Assembly (NCBI GenBank): GCA_029432775.1
Contig: JAROAZ010000024.1
Span: 41,361 to 105,360, forward strand
From: Pontiellaceae bacterium B12227
GTDB taxonomy: Bacteria; Verrucomicrobiota; Kiritimatiellia; Kiritimatiellales; Pontiellaceae
Reading direction: 5' to 3'
DNA length: 64,000 nucleotides
The position numbers were made by a program, and so were the translations under genes. How positions within the stretch are numbered: position 1 is the first letter of the stretch; each line of letters begins with the position of its first letter. Below the pieces are notes generated by a model. That model ran no database searches. It had not been told where the DNA came from and saw only the letters and a list, made by a program, of their open reading frames with translations. This document shows positions 43,519 through 51,734 of the stretch, piece by piece.

Positions 43519-43542
43519 CGCAAATTGGTAATAATTATTGCG
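43519..43542. promoter_or_regulatory. Candidate operator before the DUF4861 operon
   Basis: CGCAA at 43519-43523 and TTGCG at 43538-43542 form a dyad six bases after the regulator stop. Read on the minus strand the right part is GCAATAATTATT, close to GCAATAATAAAT in front of uxaB. A shared XylR-type site is a reasonable guess, no more. Confidence 0.35.
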
Positions 43543-43629
43543 TGAAATGGTATGGCTGAAATGATGCCTCCATGCTTATATCTCAGTTTATTAGTCAGCA
43601 AACCGAACAATCACGTTGGATGGAGAAGA

Positions 43630-44517
43630 ATGGATATGCAAAAGCGAACTCTTTTACCCTTGGCGGCTCTGATTTTCACGGGCCTTTCGTTGAGTGCCTG
43701 TGCCACTGCACCAAAAGCTGAAACCTTCTGCCGGTTTGTTCCGGAGCGCCTGGATGATTTTGCGTGGGAAAACGATAAGATTGCATTTCGTGCCTACGGC
43801 CCGGCGCTGAAAGCAAAGGGCGAGGACAGCGGGTTCGACTGCTGGCTCAAGCGCGTCGATTATCCGATCATTAATAAGTGGTACGATCAGTCGCTGAACA
43901 AAAAAATGTCCTATCACAAGGATCACGGCGAAGGGTACGACCCCTATAAAGTCGGCTCATCCCGCGGCTGCGGCGGACTGGCGCTCTGGATCGATGGCAA
44001 AATGGTTCAGTCCAACGTCTTCACGGATTCGAAGGTAGTGAAGTGTGATAAGAATGAATCGATTTTTATCCTGAGCTATGAATGGAAGTATGACGGCGAT
44101 GTTTACGCCGAAGAAAAGCAGATTTCTATTAAACTGGGGGACCGCCTGTTCAAATCAACCTCCACCTTCACGAAGAACGGGAAGGTGGCAAAGGATCTGC
44201 CGATTGCGATCGGGCTGGTACGCCATCACAAAACGGATGTTGTCGCCAAGGATCTTTCCAAAGGTTGGATGAGCATCTGGGAGCCGATGGATGATTCGGA
44301 GCTGGGAACGGGCGTTGTGATTGACCCGAAGCGCATTGTTGATTTCCAACTATTGGAAACCGGCAAGAAGCTCGAAGACCATGCGCTCATCATCACCAAA
44401 ACCGATGCCAAGGGGCAGCTCGAATACTACGCCGGCTATGGATGGAAAAAGGCGGGCGAAGTTAAAACTTCCAAGGATTGGAACACCTATCTGGGACAGT
44501 TTGCTAAAGGACTGTAA
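43630..44517 (+). CDS. DUF4861 lipoprotein
   Basis: Lipoprotein of 295 residues. The signal ends SLSACATAP with the lipidated Cys near residue 24. The DUF4861 domain fills the rest: IAFRAYGPALKAKGEDSGFD, DYPIINKWYDQSLNKKMSYH, KVGSSRGCGGLALWIDGK and LIITKTDAKGQLEYYAGYGW. The family is common in pectin and ulvan loci beside GH105, but no activity is known to me. GGAG lies four bases before this ATG; the next ATG, six bases on, is possible. Two palindromes lie inside (44344, 44469). Its stop overlaps the following start (TAATG). Confidence 0.85.
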   Translation: MDMQKRTLLPLAALIFTGLSLSACATAPKAETFCRFVPERLDDFAWENDKIAFRAYGPALKAKGEDSGFDCWLKRVDYPIINKWYDQSLNKKMSYHKDHGEGYDPYKVGSSRGCGGLALWIDGKMVQSNVFTDSKVVKCDKNESIFILSYEWKYDGDVYAEEKQISIKLGDRLFKSTSTFTKNGKVAKDLPIAIGLVRHHKTDVVAKDLSKGWMSIWEPMDDSELGTGVVIDPKRIVDFQLLETGKKLEDHALIITKTDAKGQLEYYAGYGWKKAGEVKTSKDWNTYLGQFAKGL

Positions 44518-46961
44518 TGCAAACACGAAGACACAAAGAACACAAAGGTGCGGAACTGAATCGGTTTTATAAACTTAGAGTCTTTTGTGTCCTCGTATTA
44601 AGTATGGCTGCAGTAGGTTCAGTCATTGCGGAGCCATTTTCCAAGCTGGACGAGTATGCGTTCCGGTCGGAGACGATCGAGTCGACGATCCGCTCGGCGG
44701 CGGAATATCAGTTGGGACTTTACGGCAATAACATCCCAACCAAAAACTGGCTGGTAGGCACCTTCTTTTCATCATTTGTGGCGGCGTATGATCAGACCGG
44801 CGATGAATGGTATCTCCAGCAGGCGCAGAAGTGGGGCGAGGATTCCGAGTGGGATATTCTGAACCAGTTCCATGCCGATGATGTCTGCCCGGGGCAGACC
44901 TATCTGGACATCTATTTCCTGAAGGGCGGCGATGAAAAGATTGCCGGCTTGAAGTCCAAGCTGGAACCGTTGCTGGAGCGCGAAATTTTGAGACCGGGCG
45001 AGCTGCACAAGTGGGCGAAAAAAGATGTTCCGTTCATCGGCCGCAATATCTGGAGCTGGTGCGATGCGCTCTACATGGCTCCGCCGGTGTATGCCCGCAT
45101 GGGCAAGGCCACCGGCGACCCTCGCTACTATGAGCAGATGCACAAGCTCTACTGGGACTCAGTCGACTTTCTTTATGACCCGGATGAAAAACTCTTTTAC
45201 CGCAACAGCAAGGCGCAGACCGAAAAGCTGAAAACACCCAACGGCAAGCAGGTGTTCTGGGGCCGCGGCAACGGCTGGGTGATCGGCGGACTCGCCCGTA
45301 CGATTCCGTATCTTGCGGAAGACGATCCAATGCGGCCTAAGTATATCGGTCTCTTCGCGGACCTCTGCTACAGCCTGGCTGAATACCAGGGCGAAGACGG
45401 GCTTTGGCGTCCGTGTGTGAATGATCCTCAGTGGCATAAAATGAAGGAGACCACCGGATCCTCCTTCTTTGTTTATGCGCTGGCCAAAGGCGTGAACGAA
45501 GGCTGGCTGCCGCGCGAATATTTTGAGCCGGTGGTGATGCGCGGCTGGCGCGGTCTGGTGGATTGCGTGTCGCCGGATGGGCGGTTGGGCTGGTGCCAGC
45601 TTGTGGCGGGATCGCCGCACGAAACGCGGGCGGAAGATACGAAAGATTATGGCGTGGGGGCCTTCATTCTGGCGGGTGTGGAAATGCTGAAGTTCCAACC
45701 ATTGGAAAAAATGAATGCCGTGATCGCGCAGCCATTCAAGCCGCGCTCGGTGGCCGATGACGGCGCATGGACGTGGTATAACGACGAGCGGGTGATCTTG
45801 CATAACGGCGTCTTTTACGCGAGTTATGTGAAGAGCGACGGCAAGACGGCGATGACCGCCTTCGGCCTGGAAAAGATGCCCAGCGCCCATGCGCGCAAAG
45901 AGATGGTGCTCAGCACGTGGGAGCAGAAGGACGATCATAACAACGCGGCGTTCCTTCCGTTGAAAGACGGCCGGCTGTTGGCCTGCTATGCCACGCACGG
46001 GAACCATAAAAATTTTTATCAGCGCAAGCTGACGCTGTTACAATGGAAAGAGGCAACTGCTGGAGATGAGCAACGTTTTAAAATGAGCCATGGGCGCCGA
46101 GGGGTGACCTATCAGAACCTGCATCGCGTGGAGAACGAAAACGGCCGGATCTATAACTTTTTCCGCGGTAATAATTTTAATCCGCACTTCACCACATCCG
46201 ACGATGAGGCGGAGAGCTGGAGCGAGCCGATTCAGCTGATCAATATCGGGGAGGGAAATGACCGGCCGTACATTAAATATGTATCCAACGGAAAAGACCG
46301 CATTGATCTGTTTTATACGGACGGTCATCCGCGCGCCTGCAAACAGAATAATATCTACCACATGTATTACTCAGCGGGTGCATTTCACCGGTCGGACGGT
46401 AGCGTGACCCGCACGGTGGAAGAGTTGAAAGTCAACCCGATGGTGCCGCAGGATGGAACGCTGATCTTCGACGGCTCAACGCCGAACGGCCGTGGCTGGG
46501 TCTGGGACATGGAATACGATTCGAAAGGCCAGCCGTTTGGCGCATTCATTGCAACGCCCAGCGGGCAGGTGGGAACCGATATGCGGTATTGGACCGCGCG
46601 GTATGCGGACGGGCAATGGATGTGTGAACAGGTGGCCTATGCGGGAAGTAATCTTTACCCGAAAGAGCAGCACTATGCCGGCGGTATTGCGTTGCATCCC
46701 AACGACGATCAGCAGGTCGTGATTTCGTCGGATGTATTTCCAGAGTCTGGAAAACCGCTTCCGAAACGGATTTATCAATTGTTCAAGGGTACAAAAACTT
46801 CCAAAGGTTGGAAGTGGGAACAGCTGACCCATGACCCGGTGAGCGATCATTTGCGCCCGGTCATTGTACGCGGCAAGGAAAACGCACTCTTCTGGTTTGC
46901 CGGTGAATACAAACGCTATCAGGAATATGACTGCCAAATTATGATGAGCATGGAGTTTTAA
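44517..46961 (+). CDS. GH105 - BNR-4 propeller fusion
   Basis: Exported protein of 814 residues. Residues 45-395 are a GH105 unsaturated-uronyl hydrolase: WSWCDALYMAPPVYARM with catalytic Asp183, WGRGNGWVIGGLA and TTGSSFFVYALAKGV. Residues 410-814 are a BNR-4 seven-bladed propeller (DGAWTWYNDERVILHNGV, DDHNNAAFLPLKDGRLLACY, GVTYQNLHRVENENGRIYNF), the fold of ulvan lyases PL24/PL25. If both are active, the protein would cleave a uronan and trim the product. The ATG overlaps the DUF4861 stop and has AAAGGA upstream. The first 13 residues (QTRRHKEHKG) come from a dispersed CACGAAGACACAAAG repeat and precede the true signal helix. Confidence 0.85.
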   Translation: MQTRRHKEHKGAELNRFYKLRVFCVLVLSMAAVGSVIAEPFSKLDEYAFRSETIESTIRSAAEYQLGLYGNNIPTKNWLVGTFFSSFVAAYDQTGDEWYLQQAQKWGEDSEWDILNQFHADDVCPGQTYLDIYFLKGGDEKIAGLKSKLEPLLEREILRPGELHKWAKKDVPFIGRNIWSWCDALYMAPPVYARMGKATGDPRYYEQMHKLYWDSVDFLYDPDEKLFYRNSKAQTEKLKTPNGKQVFWGRGNGWVIGGLARTIPYLAEDDPMRPKYIGLFADLCYSLAEYQGEDGLWRPCVNDPQWHKMKETTGSSFFVYALAKGVNEGWLPREYFEPVVMRGWRGLVDCVSPDGRLGWCQLVAGSPHETRAEDTKDYGVGAFILAGVEMLKFQPLEKMNAVIAQPFKPRSVADDGAWTWYNDERVILHNGVFYASYVKSDGKTAMTAFGLEKMPSAHARKEMVLSTWEQKDDHNNAAFLPLKDGRLLACYATHGNHKNFYQRKLTLLQWKEATAGDEQRFKMSHGRRGVTYQNLHRVENENGRIYNFFRGNNFNPHFTTSDDEAESWSEPIQLINIGEGNDRPYIKYVSNGKDRIDLFYTDGHPRACKQNNIYHMYYSAGAFHRSDGSVTRTVEELKVNPMVPQDGTLIFDGSTPNGRGWVWDMEYDSKGQPFGAFIATPSGQVGTDMRYWTARYADGQWMCEQVAYAGSNLYPKEQHYAGGIALHPNDDQQVVISSDVFPESGKPLPKRIYQLFKGTKTSKGWKWEQLTHDPVSDHLRPVIVRGKENALFWFAGEYKRYQEYDCQIMMSMEF

Positions 46962-46964
46962 ACG

Positions 46965-47035
46965 AGAAATTAAACACGAAGAGCACGAAGGAATGGAACC
47001 TTGGAAAACTTGGTGCCTTTGTGTTTAGAAAATTA
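46965..47035. repeat. Inverted repeat, CACGAAG/TTTGTG family
   Basis: AAACACGAAGAGCACGAAGG at about 46973-46992 pairs imperfectly with CCTTTGTGTTT at 47018-47028. It fills the gap between the GH105-BNR-4 gene and kduI and belongs to the same family as 1793-1871 and 44521-44600. Confidence 0.6.
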
Positions 47036-47054
47036 TTGAGCAAAGGAGTCTACA

Positions 47055-47882
47055 ATGGACGTTAGATATACAGTTGGGAAAAACGAATACAAACGCATGA
47101 CCACCAATGAGCTTTGCGGAGCCTTTCAGGTCGACCTTTTTGAAGAGGGTTCCATCAACCTGCTCTATTGCGAAGTGGAGCGATCGATTATCGGCGCGGC
47201 GGTTCCAACCGCTGGAAACCTGAAACTGGAAGCCGGTGCTGAACTGGCGGCGGACTATTTCTGCCAGCGCCGCGAAGTGGGCGTGCTGAACATCGGCGGC
47301 AACGGGACGGTTACGGTGGACGGCACCGAATTCCAAATGGGAAATCTCGACGGCTTGTATATCGGACGTGGTTCAAAAGAAATTGTATTTGATTCTGCCA
47401 GCGGTGAAGAACCGGCGCGCTTTTATCTGATCTCCTATCCGGCTCACGCTGAATATCCGACCACGCAGGCGAAGAAGGCCGATGCCAATGTGCTTGAGCT
47501 CGGTTCCATGGAGGATTCCAACCATCGGAAGATTTATCAGTACATTCACGAAAACGGCATCAAGAGCTGCCAACTGGTCATGGGCTTTACGGCGCTGGAA
47601 CCGGGCAGTGTCTGGAACACCATGCCGTGTCACACACATGAGCGCCGTACGGAAGTCTATATGTACTTCGGTCTGGATGAAACCTCGAAGGTGTTCCACA
47701 TGATGGGGCCGGGCGATGAAACGCGACATATTGTGATGAGCAATGAGCAAGCGGTGATTTCGCCCATGTGGTCGATCCACTCCGGCTGCGGAACCAAGGC
47801 CTATACCTTCTGCTGGGGAATGGGCGGTGAAAACCAGCGCTTCGATGACATGGATCATATTGCGGTTGGTGATCTGAAGTAA
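47055..47882 (+). CDS. kduI: 5-keto-4-deoxyuronate isomerase
   Basis: Cupin isomerase of 275 residues converting 4-deoxy-5-ketouronate (the opened product of unsaturated uronates) to 3-deoxy-glycero-2,5-hexodiulosonate. The zinc site is visible in MPCHTHERRTEVYMYF (two His and a Glu) and MWSIHSGCGTKAYTFCWGMG (third His). GNLDGLYIGRGSKEI and AKFYLISYPAH-like ARFYLISYPAHAEYPTT are family marks. AAAGGAG lies before the ATG. It takes the product of the three GH105 fusions around it. A palindrome lies at 47203. Confidence 0.96.
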   Translation: MDVRYTVGKNEYKRMTTNELCGAFQVDLFEEGSINLLYCEVERSIIGAAVPTAGNLKLEAGAELAADYFCQRREVGVLNIGGNGTVTVDGTEFQMGNLDGLYIGRGSKEIVFDSASGEEPARFYLISYPAHAEYPTTQAKKADANVLELGSMEDSNHRKIYQYIHENGIKSCQLVMGFTALEPGSVWNTMPCHTHERRTEVYMYFGLDETSKVFHMMGPGDETRHIVMSNEQAVISPMWSIHSGCGTKAYTFCWGMGGENQRFDDMDHIAVGDLK

Positions 47883-47904
47883 ACAGACGGTAGGTCAGCG
47901 GGTA

Positions 47905-47965
47905 TTAGGCACTGGGGACAGGATGGATGCGGACGCATTAATCTATGCCGCCGGTGCCTGATTCT
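47905..47965. repeat. Short inverted repeat, TTAGGCAC/GTGCCTGA type
   Basis: TATTAGGCAC near 47905 pairs imperfectly with GTGCCTGATT near 47955. It sits in the 96-base gap between kduI and the next GH105 gene. A related word, GCCTGGTGCCTCATGCC, occurs in the dctQ-dctM gap at about 56409. Confidence 0.45.
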
Positions 47966-47978
47966 TAAGGAGGTTTAT

Positions 47979-50900
47979 ATGAAGCGATTAATGGTATTTG
48001 CATTGGCGTTGGGAGTTGGGGGGGCGGCATGGTCCGCCGAGAAGCCGTCGCCGGAATCGGTGAAGTCGATCACTAAAAAAGTAGCCGATTGGCAGGTCAG
48101 CACTTTTGAGGATCAGGTTCGGTATCGTGCAGTTTCCACTTCGAAGCGAAAAATTATTGAGGAGATGGGTGATAGAAAGCCGAAAACCACTAGCGAAAAA
48201 TATGCGATGTCCTTTACGAAGAAGTGGCATGATCTCGAGTGGCATAATGCTGCGCTGTATGCCGGCATGAATGAGTGGCGGAAGGTGGCCGACAATTCGG
48301 AACCCTATACTCAATGGCTTTACTTCATCGGAGAACGCAATGGGTGGAAGCCCCATAGGCGGAAATACCATGCGGATGACCATGCGGTGGGACACTTTTA
48401 TCTGGCGCTCTACGAGGAATCCAAAGATCCGAAACTGATCGCGAAACTCCGGGAGCGTTTTGATTGGATTATTGAAAACCCGAAAACGGGTTCGCTGGAG
48501 ATGAAGAAGGGGACGGATGCTGATGATCGCTGGGGCTGGTGTGATGCGCTGTTTATGGCACCACCCGTGTGGGCGCGGATGGCAAAGGTTACCGGTGAGC
48601 AAAAGTATCTCGATTTCATGGATCAGGAATACCACGCCACCTATGACCTGTTGTGGAGTAAAGAGCATCAATTGTTTTTCCGCGATACCCGATATTTCAC
48701 ACGAGCGGAGGCGAATGGCGAAAAGATTTTCTGGTCGCGTGGCAATGGCTGGGTGTTCAGTGGCCTCGCACTGATGATCCCTGATCTGCCGCAACATTGG
48801 GAAGGTCGGCCGTTTTATGTTGATACATTCAGGCAGATGGCAGAAACGCTGAAGAAAACGCAGCGCGCCGATGGAACGTGGTCGATGGGATTGCTGGGGG
48901 ACCTCAAGGATTATCCCATTCCTGAAACCAGCGGCACATCCTTTTTTACGCACGGGTTGGCATGGGGCATTAACAACGGCCTGTTGGATCGCGCGACCTA
49001 TGAGCCGGTGGTGCTCAAGGCCTGGGCTGCACTCACTGCCTGTGTTACGGAAGAGGGGTTGTTAGGGAATGTGCAACCGGTGGGTGCTGCTCCGGGGGAA
49101 TCCTATCCAGACAAAACTGATGTTTACGGGGTCGGCGCTTTTCTCGCGGCTGGTTCCGAAGTGTATAAACTGGTGGGCGGCGTTGCCAAACCCACACCGC
49201 AGGCCGTCAAGGCGCTCACAAAGAAAGTGGCGGACTGGCAGATTGAAACCTTTGAGGATCAGGTTAAATATCGCGCAAGAAGCGCCGGTACTAAAAAGAT
49301 GGTTGCCCGCTACTGGAAAAATCCGGATGATCCGAAGTACAAGGATTATTGGAGCGTAAGAAGAACCGCAAATAAATGGCATGATCTCGAGTGGCACAAC
49401 GGTGCGCTCTATGCCGGGATGAACCAATGGCGCAAGGTTTCCGGTGACCCGGAGGCGGAGGCATTCCTGATGAAGATCGGGGAACGCAACGATTGGAAGT
49501 TGTTTAAACGTCCCTACAATGCCGATGACCATACGGTTGGCCAATTCTATCTCTCACTCTACGAGGAAATCCAGGACCCGGCTATGCTGAAGCCGACGCA
49601 GGAACATTTTGACTGGATTCTGGCCAACCCCAAAACGGGTTCGCTGGAATGGACAACGAGAAAAATGAAGGAGTCGGGTAAACATACCGACTGCCATAAC
49701 CGCTGGGGCTGGTGCGATTCGCTCTTTATGGCGCCGCCGGTCTGGGCGCGCTTGGCCAGGGTTACAGGCGAGCGGAAATATCTCGATTTTATGGATCAGG
49801 AATACCATGCGACCTACGACCTTTTGTGGGACAAGGAAGACCGGTTTTTCTGGCGTGACTCCTCCTATTTCAAACGGCGCGAGGCGAATGGCCGCAAGCT
49901 CTATTGGGCGCGCGGCAACGGTTGGGTGTTCGGCGGTCTTGCATTGATGATCCCCGATCTTCCGGAAGATTGGGAAGGCCGTCCATTCTACATTGATCTC
50001 TTCAAGCAGATGGCCGAAAGTCTCAGGAACTGCCAGCGCGAAGACGGTACCTGGAGTATGGGGCTGCTCGGCGGTGCCGAGGCCTATCCCAACAAAGAAA
50101 CCAGCGGAACTTCCTTCTACGCCTTCGGGCTGGCGTGGGGGATTAATAATGGAATTCTGGATCGTGCAACGTATGAGCCCGTCGTGCTGAAAGCCTGGAA
50201 AACGCTGGCTGAATGTGTCACGGAAGACGGTATGCTGGTCTGGGTTCAGCCCGTCGGAGCGGCGCCGGGAGAATCGTTCGGCGACAAAACCGAGGTGTAT
50301 GGAATCGGCGCATTCCTCGCTGCCGGGGCGGAAGTTTACAAGATGGTTGGAGGTGAGGAGAGCGCCGGGCTGTCCTATCAAACGTTCATGACGGACACCG
50401 GTTGGTGCTGGTATGAAGATCCGCGTGCGATCATCAATAATGGAAAGCTGGTCATCGGCGGCATTAGCGGCAAGAGCGGAGATGTCCGTGTTGGGGTCTA
50501 CGATCTGGAAGCGGATAAGCCGCAGGGTGTCGCGACACTGCATGAAAAATTTCAGGCCGATGATCACAATTCGCCGGTGTTTCATGTACGTCCTGACGGC
50601 AGTCTGCTGACTGTTTACGCAAAGCATGCCAGAGAACCTTTCCATTATTATGCGATCTCTGATTCGGTCGACTATCTTAAGTGGGGAACGGTGAAGAAAT
50701 TTCACCATGACTACCATAAAAAAGGGGTGACCTATATGAACCTCTACACCATGGAGGACGAGGGGTTGCTCTATAATTTTTTCCGCGACGGGCCGCACTT
50801 TAATCCGGCATTCATTACCTCTGCGGATAACGGGAAAACCTGGGGGGATTACCACCACTTAATCACGCACGACATTGGCGGGCGCCATCGTCCCTATGCC

Positions 50901-51617
50901 CGCTATGTGCAGGTGGATGAAAATACCGTAGGAATCTCGTTTACCGATGCGCATCCGCGCCAGTACGGCAACAGCCTGTATTATGCGGAGTTCAAAGGCG
51001 GTGCCTTCTACAACGTGGACGGTACGAAGATTAAAGATCTTTCCGATGGGCCGCTACGCACCGGCGATGCTGAAAAACTCTATAAGGGTAGCGAAATTAA
51101 TGAATGGAAAGGGCACGAACACAGCGTGTCGAATGCCGCGTGGACTTGTGCCATTGCAAGCGATGCCGATCGTCATCCACATATCGGATATACGCTTTAT
51201 CTGACGCACGACGACCATCGTTACCGGGTTGCCTCATGGGACGGGTTAAAATGGAACGACCGCGAGATCGCCTATGGAGGAACCTGCCTGTATGACCATG
51301 AAAGCAGCTACACCGGCCTGTTTTGTTTTGATCCGAAAGACCCGACGCAGGTTTATATTTCTACCGACGTAGATCCGAAGACTGGAAAGAGTTTTGGTGG
51401 TGTGCACGAAATCTATACCGCGAAGATCGGGCCAACGGACGATATTTCTTCCATAGATTGGAAACCGCTCACCTTCGGTTCAGAATACAAAAACATTCGG
51501 CCGATCGTGGTTGCCGGAGACGGATATAAAGTTCTGATGTGGCTGGGCAATAAGCCATGGACGCACTTTCAGAATTATGAAACGGATGCCGTTGGTATGA
51601 TCCTGGAACGCCCTTGA
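47979..51617 (+). CDS. GH105 - GH105 - BNR-4 propeller triple fusion
   Basis: Exported protein of 1,212 residues with a signal peptide of about 19. Two GH105 domains in tandem (about 25-400 and 405-790) are internal duplicates: VADWQVSTFEDQVRYRA versus VADWQIETFEDQVKYRA, and WGWCDALFMAPPVWARM (Asp189) versus WGWCDSLFMAPPVWARL. Both keep the catalytic Asp and the RGNGWVF segment. From about residue 800 a BNR-4 propeller follows (TDTGWCWYEDPRAIINNGKL, DDHNSPVFHVRPDGSLLTVY, GVTYMNLYTMEDEGLLYNFF, FTDAHPRQYGNSLYYAEF). An ideal AAGGAGG site precedes the ATG. Presumably it degrades an uronic-acid polymer; the polymer is not identified. Confidence 0.87.
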   Translation: MKRLMVFALALGVGGAAWSAEKPSPESVKSITKKVADWQVSTFEDQVRYRAVSTSKRKIIEEMGDRKPKTTSEKYAMSFTKKWHDLEWHNAALYAGMNEWRKVADNSEPYTQWLYFIGERNGWKPHRRKYHADDHAVGHFYLALYEESKDPKLIAKLRERFDWIIENPKTGSLEMKKGTDADDRWGWCDALFMAPPVWARMAKVTGEQKYLDFMDQEYHATYDLLWSKEHQLFFRDTRYFTRAEANGEKIFWSRGNGWVFSGLALMIPDLPQHWEGRPFYVDTFRQMAETLKKTQRADGTWSMGLLGDLKDYPIPETSGTSFFTHGLAWGINNGLLDRATYEPVVLKAWAALTACVTEEGLLGNVQPVGAAPGESYPDKTDVYGVGAFLAAGSEVYKLVGGVAKPTPQAVKALTKKVADWQIETFEDQVKYRARSAGTKKMVARYWKNPDDPKYKDYWSVRRTANKWHDLEWHNGALYAGMNQWRKVSGDPEAEAFLMKIGERNDWKLFKRPYNADDHTVGQFYLSLYEEIQDPAMLKPTQEHFDWILANPKTGSLEWTTRKMKESGKHTDCHNRWGWCDSLFMAPPVWARLARVTGERKYLDFMDQEYHATYDLLWDKEDRFFWRDSSYFKRREANGRKLYWARGNGWVFGGLALMIPDLPEDWEGRPFYIDLFKQMAESLRNCQREDGTWSMGLLGGAEAYPNKETSGTSFYAFGLAWGINNGILDRATYEPVVLKAWKTLAECVTEDGMLVWVQPVGAAPGESFGDKTEVYGIGAFLAAGAEVYKMVGGEESAGLSYQTFMTDTGWCWYEDPRAIINNGKLVIGGISGKSGDVRVGVYDLEADKPQGVATLHEKFQADDHNSPVFHVRPDGSLLTVYAKHAREPFHYYAISDSVDYLKWGTVKKFHHDYHKKGVTYMNLYTMEDEGLLYNFFRDGPHFNPAFITSADNGKTWGDYHHLITHDIGGRHRPYARYVQVDENTVGISFTDAHPRQYGNSLYYAEFKGGAFYNVDGTKIKDLSDGPLRTGDAEKLYKGSEINEWKGHEHSVSNAAWTCAIASDADRHPHIGYTLYLTHDDHRYRVASWDGLKWNDREIAYGGTCLYDHESSYTGLFCFDPKDPTQVYISTDVDPKTGKSFGGVHEIYTAKIGPTDDISSIDWKPLTFGSEYKNIRPIVVAGDGYKVLMWLGNKPWTHFQNYETDAVGMILERP

Positions 51618-51734
51618 TTACCGCTCAATCAGCAGTGATCAGGTCAAAAGAGGTGAATGTTGAAAACCATGGTTCTGTCATTCAAAGCGCTTGCCGGTAT
51701 ATCTTTTAGAACGACGTTAAAAAGGAGTTTGATG

